Below, one piece after another: positions 44,976-56,020 of a stretch of DNA of 64,000 nt. The stretch covers positions 44,435 to 108,434 of the forward strand of contig NZ_FNPT01000017.1 of the NCBI RefSeq assembly GCF_900107375.1, written 5' to 3'. Origin of the DNA: Lysobacter sp. yr284. Its GTDB lineage: Bacteria > Pseudomonadota > Gammaproteobacteria > Xanthomonadales > Xanthomonadaceae. A program made the translations under genes and the position numbers. Positions within the stretch are counted from its first letter, which is position 1; every line of letters starts with the position of its first letter. A model generated the notes under the pieces. The model had not been told where the DNA came from and ran no database searches. It was given only the letters and a program-made list of their open reading frames with translations.

Positions 44976-45100
44976 AATAAAAAGCCCCGCGGGCAGGGGG
45001 GGCCGGCGGGGCTGGTGGAGCGAGACCTGGGGAGGGGTCGTTCGCTCCGGGGGATCACTCCAGGGGAGGGAGAGATCGGCGACAGACGTTGCATCTGTCG
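44976..45100 (-). ncRNA. Candidate sX13-like small RNA downstream of polA
   Basis: Roughly 125 nt on the minus strand. A -10-like CATATA (45111-45106) precedes it. Stem 1: GCGACAGA (45101-45094) pairs with TCTGTCGC (45086-45079). Stem 3: GGAGCGA (45048-45042) with TCGCTCC (45023-45017), the loop showing GACCCCTCCCCAGGTC. The terminator pairs AGCCCCGC (45013-45006) with GCGGGGCT (44990-44983), followed by TTTTTATTTT. Loops are C-rich (CCTCCCC, CCCCCCC), the hallmark I know of Xanthomonas sX13, which also sits beside polA. No coding frame of quality overlaps it. Homology is inferred from position, length and C-rich loops; expression not shown. Confidence 0.65.
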
Positions 45101-45216
45101 CGACCTATATGACCACCCGGCACATGGATAGTTCGTGAAGATCGGAGTTAATAAATTGTTGGATTCAGGACCGATTCATTAAGCCAGCCCCAGCAAAATC
45201 AAGGGCTTCCAGATAA

Positions 45217-47982
45217 TCAATGCGCTTCGTCCCAATTAATACCCACCCCGCTGTCGACGACGAGCGGCACGCGCAGCGTGGCGGCCGCCGACATCCGGCG
45301 TGAGGCCTGCGCCAGCAGTTCATCGACGAAGCCGTCCTCGACCTCGAACACCAGTTCGTCGTGCACCTGCAGGATCATCAGCGCGCGCTCGCGATGGCCG
45401 GCCAGCCAGCCGTCGATGTCGATCATCGCGCGCTTGATGATGTCGGCCGCGGTGCCCTGCATCGGCGCGTTGATCGCCGCGCGCTCGGCGCCGGCGCGCA
45501 GGCCCTGGTTGGAGGCCTTGATGTTCTCCAGGTACAGGCGGCGGCCGAACACGGTCTCGACGTAGCCGCGGTCGCGCGCGTCCTGGCGGGTGCGCTCCAT
45601 GAAATCGCGCACGCCCGGATAACGGCTGAAGTACAGGGCGATGTAGTCCTGCGCCTCGCCGCGGCCGATGCCGAGCTGGCGGGCCAGGCCGAACGCGCTC
45701 ATGCCGTACATCAGGCCGAAGTTGATCGCCTTGGCGGCGCGGCGCTCGTTGCCGCTGACTTCGTCCAGCGACTTCTTGCCGAACACTTCGGCCGCGGTCG
45801 CGCGGTGCACGTCGGCGCCGGACTCGAACGCGCGCACCAGACCTTCGTCCTGCGACAGGTGAGCCATGATCCGCAGCTCGATCTGCGAGTAGTCGCACGC
45901 CACCAGCTTGCGCCCGGGCGGCGCGACGAAGGCGCGGCGGATGCGGCGGCCGTCGTCGGTGCGGATCGGGATGTTCTGCAGGTTCGGATCGCTGGACGCC
46001 AGCCGTCCGGTGGCCGCGCCGGCCTGGTGGTAGCTGGTGTGCACGCGCCCGGTATGCGGGTTGACCATCTCCGGCAGCTTGTCGGTGTAGGTGCTGCGCA
46101 GCTTGGCCAGGCCGCGGTACTCCAGGATCACCCGCGGCAGTTCGTGCTGGTCGGCGATCGCCTCCAGCGCCTCTTCGTTGGTGCTGGGCTGACCGGTCGG
46201 CGTCTTCACCAGCACCGGCAGCTTGAGTTCGTCGAACAGCAGCGCCTGCAGCTGCTTGGGCGAATCCAGATTGAAGGTGCGCCCGGCCAGCTCGGTCGCC
46301 TTGAGCTGCGCGTCGAGCATGCGCTTGCCCAGGTCCTGCGACTGCCGGCGCAGCTCGTCGCCGTCGATCATCACGCCGTTGGTCTCGACCCGCGCCAGCA
46401 CCGGCACCAGCGGCATCTCGATCTCGCGGTAGACCTTCTCCAGCGCCGGCTCGGCCGCCAGCCGCGCGCCGAGCACGCGGTGCAGGCGCAGGGTCACGTC
46501 GGCGTCTTCGGCGGCGTACTTGGTCGCATCGTCGATGGCGACCTGCGAGAACGAAATCTGCTTGGCGCCCTTGCCGGCCACGTCGCTGTATTTGATCGTG
46601 TCGTAGCCCAGGTAGCGCTTGGCCAGCGAGTCCATGTCGTGGCGGCTGGCGGTGGCGTTGTAGACGAAGCTCTCGAGCATGGTGTCGTCGGCGTAGCCGG
46701 CGAGCTCGACGCCGTGGCGGCGCAGCACATGCAGGTCGTACTTGCCGTGCTGGCCGAGCTTGCGCCGGGCCGGATCGGCGAACAGCGGGCGCAGCGCTTC
46801 CAGCACCCCCTCGCGGTCGAGCTGGGCCGGCGCGCCGGGGTAGTCGTGGCCGAGCGGCAGGTAGACCGCGCGGCCGGTTTCGCTGGCGAAGCTCAGGCCG
46901 ACCAGGTTGGCCCGCATCGGGTCGAGCGAATCGGTTTCGCTGTCGAAGGCGAACTCGCCGGCCGCCTGCAGCGAGGCGACCAGCGCGTCGAGCTGCGCTT
47001 GGGTCGTCACCGCCTCGTAGTCGCCCTTGGCCGCCAGCGCCGGGTCCGGCGCCTCGCCCGCGCCGCCGCTGCGCGCGTGGCCGGCGGCGGTGGCACGCAG
47101 GCCGGCGCGGTCGCTGGCGATGTCGTTGGCGGTGGACGCGCCTTCCAGCTCGCGCAGCGCCTGCTTGAAGCCGTAGCGCGCGTACAGGCCGCGCAGCGCG
47201 TCGGCGTCGCGCTCGCGCAGCGCCAGCTGATCCGGACCGCGCTCGAGTTCGACGTCGGTCTTGATCGTCGCCAGCTGGCGGTTGAGCGGCAACCGCGCCA
47301 GCGCCGCGCGCAGGTTGTCGCCGATCTTGCCCTTGATCGCGCCGGCGTGTTCGATCACCCCGTCCAGGCTGCCGTACTCGCCCAGCCACTTGGCCGCGGT
47401 CTTGGGGCCGCACTTCTCCACCCCGGGGATGTTGTCGACGCTGTCGCCCATCAGCGAGAGCAGGTCGATCACCTGGTCGGGGCGCACGCCGAACTTGGCG
47501 ATCACCGCCTCGTCCGAATCCATGCGGCTGCCGCTCATGGTGTTGACCAGGGTCACGCCCGGGCGCACGAGTTGGGCGAAGTCCTTGTCGCCGGTGGAGA
47601 TGGTGACGTCGATCCCGTCCTGGTTGGCGCGCAGCGCCAGCGTGCCGATGACGTCGTCGGCCTCGACCCCGTCGATGCGCAGGATCGGAATGCCCAGCGC
47701 CTCGACGATCTCGCACATCGGCAGCACCTGCGCGCGCAGGTCGTCGGGCATCGGCGGACGGTTGGCCTTGTAGTTCGGGTCGAGATCGTCGCGGAAGGTC
47801 TTGCCGGGGGCGTCGACGACGAAGGCCACGTAGTCCGGCCGTTCGTTCAAGGTCGCGCGCAGCATGTTGACCACGCCGAACAGCGCGCCGGTGGGCTCGC
47901 CGGCGTCGTTGCTCAGCGGCGGCAGCGCGTGGAAGGCGCGGTAGAGGTAGCTGGAACCATCGATCAGGACGAGTCGTTTCAT
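45217..47982 (-). CDS. polA: DNA polymerase I
   Basis: 921-residue repair/replication polymerase with all three domains: 5'-3' flap nuclease (1-~300: MKRLVLIDGSSYLYRAFHAL, GDKDFAQLV, GVEKCGPKTAAKWL), 3'-5' proofreading exonuclease (~330-520: FAFDSETDSLDPM with the DxE motif, and YAAEDADVTLRLH), and family A polymerase (~530-921: VACDYSQIELRIMAHLSQDE, RRAAKAINFGLMYGM O-helix, ILQVHDELVFEV). Length is standard. ATG 47982 begins the conserved start. Removes RNA primers and fills repair gaps. The downstream sRNA candidate and upstream DUF2782 gene are its conserved neighbours. Confidence 0.98.
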   Translation of the reverse strand: MKRLVLIDGSSYLYRAFHALPPLSNDAGEPTGALFGVVNMLRATLNERPDYVAFVVDAPGKTFRDDLDPNYKANRPPMPDDLRAQVLPMCEIVEALGIPILRIDGVEADDVIGTLALRANQDGIDVTISTGDKDFAQLVRPGVTLVNTMSGSRMDSDEAVIAKFGVRPDQVIDLLSLMGDSVDNIPGVEKCGPKTAAKWLGEYGSLDGVIEHAGAIKGKIGDNLRAALARLPLNRQLATIKTDVELERGPDQLALRERDADALRGLYARYGFKQALRELEGASTANDIASDRAGLRATAAGHARSGGAGEAPDPALAAKGDYEAVTTQAQLDALVASLQAAGEFAFDSETDSLDPMRANLVGLSFASETGRAVYLPLGHDYPGAPAQLDREGVLEALRPLFADPARRKLGQHGKYDLHVLRRHGVELAGYADDTMLESFVYNATASRHDMDSLAKRYLGYDTIKYSDVAGKGAKQISFSQVAIDDATKYAAEDADVTLRLHRVLGARLAAEPALEKVYREIEMPLVPVLARVETNGVMIDGDELRRQSQDLGKRMLDAQLKATELAGRTFNLDSPKQLQALLFDELKLPVLVKTPTGQPSTNEEALEAIADQHELPRVILEYRGLAKLRSTYTDKLPEMVNPHTGRVHTSYHQAGAATGRLASSDPNLQNIPIRTDDGRRIRRAFVAPPGRKLVACDYSQIELRIMAHLSQDEGLVRAFESGADVHRATAAEVFGKKSLDEVSGNERRAAKAINFGLMYGMSAFGLARQLGIGRGEAQDYIALYFSRYPGVRDFMERTRQDARDRGYVETVFGRRLYLENIKASNQGLRAGAERAAINAPMQGTAADIIKRAMIDIDGWLAGHRERALMILQVHDELVFEVEDGFVDELLAQASRRMSAAATLRVPLVVDSGVGINWDEAH

Positions 47983-48095
47983 GGCGGGGATTCTACGCCC
48001 TGGCGTCTCGCCGGCGCGGACGCGGGCGCGGCGCGGATGCGCACGCTTAACGGCCGCGCGGCGTATGCTGTCGCCCTGCACCCCGGAGAACCGCC

Positions 48096-48419
48096 ATGCG
48101 CGCCCCCCACGCCCCCCGAGCCGCCTTCGCCGCCGCGCTGCTGGCGCTGGCCCTGGCCGGTTGCGCCAGCACCGGCGGCGCCGCCAACGCCGCCGATCCC
48201 ACCGCCGGGCTGAGCAACGCCGAGGTGCGCACCCGCACGGTCGAGAACGGCGACACCATCGAGGAATACCGCGTCGCCGGCCAGTTGCGCGTGGTCAAGG
48301 TGGTGCCCGCGCGCGGGCCGACGTATTACCTGGTCGACGAGAACGGCGACGGCCGCCTCGATGCGAGCAAGGGCGAAGGCACGGTGTCGCCGGTGTATTT
48401 CAAGTTGTTCAGTTGGTAA
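48096..48419 (+). CDS. DUF2782-like lipoprotein
   Basis: 107 residues. Signal peptide with lipobox (AALLALALAGCASTGG; Cys at ~23) then a compact domain: TVENGDTIEEYRVAGQLRVV and GPTYYLVDENGDGRLD, the pattern of DUF2782, small gammaproteobacterial envelope proteins commonly encoded next to polA. Divergent from polA across a 113-bp gap. Molecular role unknown. Confidence 0.85.
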   Translation: MRAPHAPRAAFAAALLALALAGCASTGGAANAADPTAGLSNAEVRTRTVENGDTIEEYRVAGQLRVVKVVPARGPTYYLVDENGDGRLDASKGEGTVSPVYFKLFSW

Positions 48420-48438
48420 GGCCGTAGTGCGGGAAGAT

Positions 48439-48510
48439 AGCGAGTAGGCGTCAGCAGATAGCGAAAGGCGGCCGCGCCGGCCTTTCGCTATCTGCTGACT
48501 CCTATCCGCT
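48439..48510. repeat. 31-bp inverted repeat
   Basis: Arms 48439-48469 and 48480-48510 (inner core GTCAGCAGATAGCGAAAGGC matches perfectly) pair over 31 bp with three mismatches; loop 10 bases. Contains a repeated AGATAGCGA. Lies between the DUF2782 gene and the GNAT gene, both on the plus strand. Confidence 0.8.
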
Positions 48511-48523
48511 GGCCCCTGCCGTC

Positions 48524-48952
48524 ATGACCACGATCCGCACCCTTACCGGCGACACCGACCTGCGCGCCGTCTGGCCGCTGGTCGCGCAGTTGCGCCCCGA
48601 GTTCGACGAAGAGCGCTTCCTCGCCCAGATGCATCGCCAGATCGCCCAGGGCTGCCGCGCCACGGTCGTCTTCGACGACGACGGCGCGCCGCGCGCGTTC
48701 GCGTGCTGGCGGGTGATGGAGATGCTCGCGGTCGGGCTGCACGTGTACGTGGACGACCTGATCGTCGATCAGACCGTGCGCAGCCGCGGCTACGGCAAGA
48801 CGCTGCTGGATTGGCTCAAGGCCGAGGCCAGGCGTCTGGGCTGCGCGCGGCTGCAACTGGATTCGGGCACCCAGCGGCAGGACGCGCATGCGTTCTATCT
48901 GCGCGAGCGGCTGCGGATCGAGGCGTTCCACTTCGGGGTGAAGCTGGATTGA
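48524..48952 (+). CDS. GNAT-family N-acetyltransferase
   Basis: 142-residue GCN5-related acetyltransferase. The acetyl-CoA binding motif A is VDDLIVDQTVRSRGYGKTLL (R-S-R-G-Y-G), followed by DWLKAEARRLGCARLQLDSG and a final beta strand HAFYLRERLRIEAFHFGVKL, the usual layout. The substrate (amine or peptide N-terminus) cannot be predicted. ATG 48524 lies just after the 31-bp inverted repeat. Confidence 0.9.
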   Translation: MTTIRTLTGDTDLRAVWPLVAQLRPEFDEERFLAQMHRQIAQGCRATVVFDDDGAPRAFACWRVMEMLAVGLHVYVDDLIVDQTVRSRGYGKTLLDWLKAEARRLGCARLQLDSGTQRQDAHAFYLRERLRIEAFHFGVKLD

Positions 48953-49186
48953 GCGGCTCCGGCGACGCGGCGCGCTGAAGTCGCTGCCCGCCACGTTCGC
49001 GCACACGACCGCCTTGAAGCAACCTCGCGGACGCCGCCTGCGGCGCCGCGGTCGCGCACGCTCGCCTCGTTCTCGATCGCCTTCGCTGCGCTTTGCCGAT
49101 CCGGGCCGTCCGGCACGCGCGTTCTGGCGGCGGGCCTGCTAGGGTGGCCCGTGCCCACAGGGGGCGACTACAGCAGGACGGAGTCG

Positions 49187-49744
49187 ATGACACGCATGCC
49201 CGGTTTGCGCGCTGTCTGCGTTCGCGGTTTGGCCTTGGCGCTGGTCGCGCTGCTCGCCGCCTGCGGCGAACCCGCGGCCAACGTCGCCCAGCCCAAGGCT
49301 TACGACCGTCTCGGCGTGCAGGTGCAGATTCCCGGCAACTGGAAGCTCGCCGACGACCAACGCCTGGGCGGCGTGCATTACCTCACCGTGGAAAGCCCAG
49401 GCTCGGCGGTGTTCATCGCCATGGTCCAGTCCGACCGCAACCGCGAGCTGGAAGAGTTCGCCCGCAGCTTCTCGGCCGAAGCCGACAAGCAGATGCCCGG
49501 CGCGCTGGGCCGGCAAAGCCGCTTCGATCTTTCCGCGTTCGCCGACGGCACCATCCGCGAGCACTACACGGTGAGCCTGGGCGGGGTGAAAGTCCCGCAC
49601 CTGCGCGAGTACCACAAGATCACCGGCGCGCGCCGCACCGCGTTCCTGGTCACCCAGAGCGCCGACGAAGACCTGGCGCAGGCCAAGCCCGGCTTCGATC
49701 TGATCCTGAAGTCGTTCAAGTTCAACGAGGCGGCGGGCGGCTGA
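49187..49744 (+). CDS. Lipoprotein of unknown function
   Basis: 185 residues: signal peptide with lipobox (LALALVALLAACGEPAANVA; lipidated Cys) and a periplasmic domain YDRLGVQVQIPGNWKLADDQ then LTVESPGSAVFIAMVQSDRN that resembles small PsbP/DUF1795-like beta-sandwich lipoproteins. ATG 49187 with GGACGGAG upstream is used instead of the in-frame GTG at 49151. The next gene, phytase, is convergent with it, 19 bases away. Confidence 0.8.
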   Translation: MTRMPGLRAVCVRGLALALVALLAACGEPAANVAQPKAYDRLGVQVQIPGNWKLADDQRLGGVHYLTVESPGSAVFIAMVQSDRNRELEEFARSFSAEADKQMPGALGRQSRFDLSAFADGTIREHYTVSLGGVKVPHLREYHKITGARRTAFLVTQSADEDLAQAKPGFDLILKSFKFNEAAGG

Positions 49745-49762
49745 GGCCGCGCGCCGCGCCGC

Positions 49763-51013
49763 TCAGGCCTGGCACTGCGCCCGCAGGCCCAGCGTCTTCG
49801 CGATCTCGCGCCAATCGAACGCGGCCACCGCCTGGTCGTCGTGCACGGCGTAGAAAGCGCCGTCGGGGAAGCGCACCGAGCCGGTCTGCTGCAGCCACAC
49901 GCCGTCGGTGTTGCCGACACTGCGGCCGGCGAACGCGCCCAGGTGCTGAAGGCTGGCGCGATCGAACACATGGAACAGGCTGCGGTCCTTGTACTGGTCG
50001 GTGGCGATCCAGTAACCACTGCCGTCGGCGCATTGCCACAGGGCGATGCCTTCGGCCTGGGCCTTGAACAAGCCCTGGCCGATGGTGCGGCCGCGGTAGC
50101 GGCCGTCGAGGCCGTATTCGCGCAGCGCGGTGCCGGCGGCGAGGTCTTCCTCGGCGATCAGCAGGCGGTCGTGGGCGGGATCGCCCCACACCGATTCGGG
50201 GACGCGGATCGCGCCTGCGGCGGTGGTGTCGCCGAACGCGCCGAGGTGGCGCACCTGCGGCGCGCCGGCGCCGAGCGTGAGTTCGTAGCGCTGCAGGCGC
50301 CGGCCCAGTTGCTCCAGCGGCGGCGCGATCGCGTCGCCGTTGGCGTCCTCGCCGGCCATGTAGGCGTCGGTGACGATGGCTTCGAGCGTGCCCGGCGCGG
50401 TTTGGCGCACCCACAGGCCGTAGGGCTGCCGCAGCTCGGCCTCGCCGAAGCTGGCCAGCGGGCGCAGTTGCGGCGTGCGCTTATCGGCCACACCCGGCTG
50501 CGCGCTGCGCGCCGGCGGCAGCGACAGATGCAGGACCTGCACGCGATGGTTGTCGCGCTCGACCACGAAGGCCAGGTCGCCGGATACGGCGATGCCGTTG
50601 GGCCGGCGGAACTGGCCCGGCGCGGCGCCGCTGCGGCCGTACCGGCCGACGCGCTCGCCGTTGTCGCCGTCGTAGATCGCCAGGCCGTCGCCCTGCTTGG
50701 CCGTGGCCAGCAACCACAGGCGACCGTTGGGGGCGCGCCAGATCGCCGGCGAGTCGATGTTGTCGTCGGGCGTGGACGCGGTCAGGAACGCTTCGGCGAG
50801 CACCTGGTGGGCGACGCCGGACTGGGCCAGCAACGGGTCGCCGGCCTCGGCCGCGCGTCGGTCGGGTTCGTTGTCGCCGGGCCGCGCGTCCGCGGCGATC
50901 GCCGGTGCCGCATCGGCGGCGCTGCGCGCGGCCTGCGGCGTGGCGCAACTGACCAGCGCGGCCACGCTCGCGGCCGCCGCGAGCCCGGCGGCGAGGACGG
51001 AAAATTTCGGCAT
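49763..51013 (-). CDS. Lipoprotein phytase (beta-propeller-type)
   Basis: 416 residues; signal peptide with a lipobox (AAAASVAALVSCATPQ), then a beta-propeller. Features: TPDDNIDSPAIWRAPNGRLW (the BPP active-site entry motif D-D-x-D-x-P-A-IW), LAVYDGDN-like segment LAIYDGDNGERVGRYG, RPNGIAVSGDLAFVVERDNH, and repeated Glu/Asp Ca2+-binding positions. BPP phytases release phosphate from inositol hexakisphosphate using Ca2+. ATG 51013 is preferred to GTG 51022. It is divergent from a TonB receptor, and a Pho-box-like site lies in the gap. Confidence 0.85.
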   Translation of the reverse strand: MPKFSVLAAGLAAAASVAALVSCATPQAARSAADAAPAIAADARPGDNEPDRRAAEAGDPLLAQSGVAHQVLAEAFLTASTPDDNIDSPAIWRAPNGRLWLLATAKQGDGLAIYDGDNGERVGRYGRSGAAPGQFRRPNGIAVSGDLAFVVERDNHRVQVLHLSLPPARSAQPGVADKRTPQLRPLASFGEAELRQPYGLWVRQTAPGTLEAIVTDAYMAGEDANGDAIAPPLEQLGRRLQRYELTLGAGAPQVRHLGAFGDTTAAGAIRVPESVWGDPAHDRLLIAEEDLAAGTALREYGLDGRYRGRTIGQGLFKAQAEGIALWQCADGSGYWIATDQYKDRSLFHVFDRASLQHLGAFAGRSVGNTDGVWLQQTGSVRFPDGAFYAVHDDQAVAAFDWREIAKTLGLRAQCQA

Positions 51014-51060
51014 GCGCGACACCCGGATGGCTTGGACGACGTGGACGGTCCCCTGCCGCT

Positions 51061-51094
51061 GTTATAGAACCGTCACGTGCCGCTTTCATGACAA
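51061..51094 (-). promoter_or_regulatory. Candidate Pho box and -10 for phytase
   Basis: On the minus strand TTGTCATGAAAGCGGCAC (51094-51077) resembles a Pho box (7-mer, 4-bp spacer, 7-mer; first half 6/7, second 4/7 to CTGTCAT), followed by 10 bases and TATAAC (51066-51061). PhoB boxes usually sit about 10 bp upstream of the -10. Confidence 0.5.
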
Positions 51095-51216
51095 GCGCGG
51101 CGCAGCCGCCGCAGCGCCGACGGCAACGCCCGTTCGTCGCTTGCGCGCCGGCGCGGTCATCGTCCTGCCATCGCCCTGACCTACAACGCTCGCCAACTTC
51201 GCCCGGCGAGCTTTCG

Positions 51217-53568
51217 ATGCGCAGCATGCAGTCCATCCCGTTCCGCCGCCGCCATGCGCTGTGCGCCGCGCTGCTGGCCGCCTGCGGCGCGCCGGCCGCC
51301 GCCGCCGAAGTCGAGCTCGACAACGAACGCCGCGCCACCGAGCTCGACCGCGTCACCGTCACCGGCGAGATCGCCTACCGCGACCGCAGCGACGCCACCG
51401 CGCCGACGCTGAGCTACGGCCTGGACTACTTCCAGCGCTTCGAGCCGCTGACCGTCGGCGACATGCTCAAGCGCGTGCCCAGCGTCGGCTTCGTCTCCGA
51501 CGTGCTCGAGTACGACGGCGCGCGGCTGCGCGGGCTGGATCCGGGCTACACCCAGATCCTGATCAACGGCAAGAAGGTGCCCGGCGCCGGCGGCGACCGT
51601 TCGTTCTACGTCGACCGCATTCCGGCCGAGCTGGTCGAGCGCATCGAGATCGTGCGCAGCCCCAGCGCCATCCGCTCCGGCGACGCGGTCGCCGGAGCGC
51701 TCAACATCGTGCTGCGCGACGCCTACGAATTCGACGGCGGCTACCTGCGCGCCGGCGCCATGCATTTCGACGACGGCAAGACCAAGCCGGTGCTCGGCGC
51801 GGTCGGCAGCGGCGAATTCGCCGGCGGCCGGCTGCTCGGCGGCCTCAACGTGCAGGGCCGGCACAACCCCAAGCGCAAGCGCAGCGACCGTTTCGAATCG
51901 CTGGGCGGCGACTTCGTCGACCGCGAGGACCAGAGCGACGTGCGCGACGGCACCGACACCTCCGGCAACCTGTCGTACGTGCGCGAGATCGGCAGCGGCC
52001 GGCTGCGCCTGGACGGTTTCTACGTGCGCACCGACCGCAGCGAGACCGAGCATTCGCGCGAATACGACCACCCCTCCCGCCGTTCACGCGAGCATCTGCT
52101 GTCGGTCAACGACCAGAAGGTCGACATCGACCAGAAGAACCTGGTGCTCGGCGCGTCCTACGCCTTCGACATGGCCGGCGGCCGCAGCGAGATCGACCTG
52201 GGCTACGCCCGCTTCGACGACGACCGCTTCGACACCGAGCAGGAAACCGGCTACGACAACGAGGACTCGCCGCCGTCGTTCGACGGCTTCGAAGGCGCGC
52301 GCGTCCTCACCGATGCGCGCGACCGCGAGTTCGACCTCAAGCTCGCGCACAAGCGCGAACTCGGCGCGGCGAAGTTCGAGTTCGGCGTCGACGGCGTCGA
52401 CAAGCGCCGCGACAGTTCGCTGCGCACCAGCGAGGTGGAGGCGAAGAAGGAAGGCCAGCCGCTTCCGCCGTACGCCGAGTTCGACCGCCAGCGCAGCCGC
52501 ATCCAGGAACGCCGCGCCGACCCGTACGCGATGCTGTCGGGCACGCGCGGCCGGCTGGACTGGGAAACCGGCCTGCGCTACGAGACCACCCGCGCGCGCA
52601 TCAACCTGCGCGAGGAGGCCGACGCGCCGCGGCAGCGCCACGACAAGGACTACAACCTGCTGCTGCCCTCGGCGCACCTGCGCTTCGACCTGACCGGGCA
52701 GGACCGCATCAGCGCCTCGCTCGCGCGCACCGTGCGTCGCCCGGACTTCGACAAGCTGCTGCCGCTGATGCTGGAAGAGGAATACGGCGACAACGACTTC
52801 ATCGGCAATCCGCAGCTGCGCCCGGAAACCGCGTGGGGCCTGGACCTGGGCTACGAGCGCCGGCTCGGCCGGCGCGGCGTGGTCGGCTTCAACCTGTTCT
52901 ACCGCAAGGTGCGCGACCTGATCGAAGTGACCGGCACCGGCCGTCCCAGCGCCAAGGCGCTGGAGGACCACGAGGACGCGGTCGAGGAGTTCCTCGACGA
53001 GCATCCCGGCGCCGGGCCGGGCGCGCCGGGCTATCCCGCGTTCGACCCGGACAGCTTCGTGTTCACCGCCGCCAACGTCGGCGACGGGCGCGCGTGGGGC
53101 GCGGAGTTCGACCTGTCCACGCCGCTGACCGCGCTGGGGCTGGAGCACACCGGCGTGTTCCTCAATTACTCCTGGCTCGATAGCGAAGTCGACGACGAAT
53201 TCGGCCGGCGCCGCTTCAACAACCAGCCGCGCTTCGTGCTCAACCTCGGCTTCATCCAGGACCTGCCCGAGTGGGGCGTGTCGTTCGGCGCCAGCTACCG
53301 TCGCCAGGGCGGCGCGGCCTCGCGCGTGCTCGGCGAGGAAGTGAGCACCGACTACGGCGCCGATCTTGAGGCGTTCGTGGAGAAGCGCTTCGGCTCGCAG
53401 GTGGCGGTGCGGCTGACCGGCTCGAATCTGCTGGACGCGTCGAAGGACGAGGCGTTCCACAAGTTCGACACCTTCGGCGACCAGGTCGATCGCGACTACG
53501 ACGAGTACGAGCGCGAGACCGAGAAAGCGGGGCCGGTGTATCAGTTGACGGTGCGGTACGCGTTCTAG
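51217..53568 (+). CDS. TonB-dependent receptor paired with phytase
   Basis: 783-residue outer-membrane receptor: signal peptide (RRRHALCAALLAACGAPAAA), TonB-box-like ELDRVTVTGE, plug domain (~55-170: GDMLKRVPSVGFVSDVLEYD, LRGLDPGYTQILINGKKVPG, RIEIVRSPSAIRSGDAVAGA) and a 22-strand barrel to YQLTVRYAF with terminal Phe. ATG 51217 gives the signal peptide. Divergent from the phytase over 203 bp; pairs of BPP phytase and TonB receptor are a known arrangement and suggest import of an inositol phosphate or the released phosphate ester. Ligand inferred, not shown. Confidence 0.92.
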   Translation: MRSMQSIPFRRRHALCAALLAACGAPAAAAEVELDNERRATELDRVTVTGEIAYRDRSDATAPTLSYGLDYFQRFEPLTVGDMLKRVPSVGFVSDVLEYDGARLRGLDPGYTQILINGKKVPGAGGDRSFYVDRIPAELVERIEIVRSPSAIRSGDAVAGALNIVLRDAYEFDGGYLRAGAMHFDDGKTKPVLGAVGSGEFAGGRLLGGLNVQGRHNPKRKRSDRFESLGGDFVDREDQSDVRDGTDTSGNLSYVREIGSGRLRLDGFYVRTDRSETEHSREYDHPSRRSREHLLSVNDQKVDIDQKNLVLGASYAFDMAGGRSEIDLGYARFDDDRFDTEQETGYDNEDSPPSFDGFEGARVLTDARDREFDLKLAHKRELGAAKFEFGVDGVDKRRDSSLRTSEVEAKKEGQPLPPYAEFDRQRSRIQERRADPYAMLSGTRGRLDWETGLRYETTRARINLREEADAPRQRHDKDYNLLLPSAHLRFDLTGQDRISASLARTVRRPDFDKLLPLMLEEEYGDNDFIGNPQLRPETAWGLDLGYERRLGRRGVVGFNLFYRKVRDLIEVTGTGRPSAKALEDHEDAVEEFLDEHPGAGPGAPGYPAFDPDSFVFTAANVGDGRAWGAEFDLSTPLTALGLEHTGVFLNYSWLDSEVDDEFGRRRFNNQPRFVLNLGFIQDLPEWGVSFGASYRRQGGAASRVLGEEVSTDYGADLEAFVEKRFGSQVAVRLTGSNLLDASKDEAFHKFDTFGDQVDRDYDEYERETEKAGPVYQLTVRYAF

Positions 53569-53633
53569 CGGTTGTAGCTGCAGCGCCAATCTCTTGGCTC
53601 AGGCCGTTGGAGATCGGCTTCGTCGGAGCGGAC

Positions 53634-53789
53634 AGCGTCGGGTCTGAAGGCCCTCCCACAAGAGCGGCGAGATCCTCCACGGAGCGGGCTGTTGTGGGAG
53701 GGGCTTGAGCCCCGACGCTGTTCGCTCAGGCCGCCGCAGACCGGCCGCATCGGACCGCAAAGCGTCGGCCCTGAAGCCCTCCCACAACC
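53634..53789. repeat. Three family B repeats at convergent gene ends
   Basis: Copies at 53634-53661, 53693-53719 (inverted) and 53761-53789 (again direct; AAGCGTCGGCCCTGAAGCCC). The last runs right up to the uvrD stop codon. Between the TonB receptor and the helicase. Confidence 0.85.
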
Positions 53790-55967
<2,178 letters not shown>

Positions 55968-56020
55968 GCGGCTATTGTAACGGTCCGGGCGCGGGAACCC
56001 TCCCGCGCGGCGAGGTGGCG

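Noticed and set aside
44819..45131. Small frames on both strands (91 and 94 residues) across the polA/hemF gap.
   Set aside because: No domain, no ribosome-binding site, and they are Arg/Pro-rich. The sRNA structure explains the conserved-looking part.
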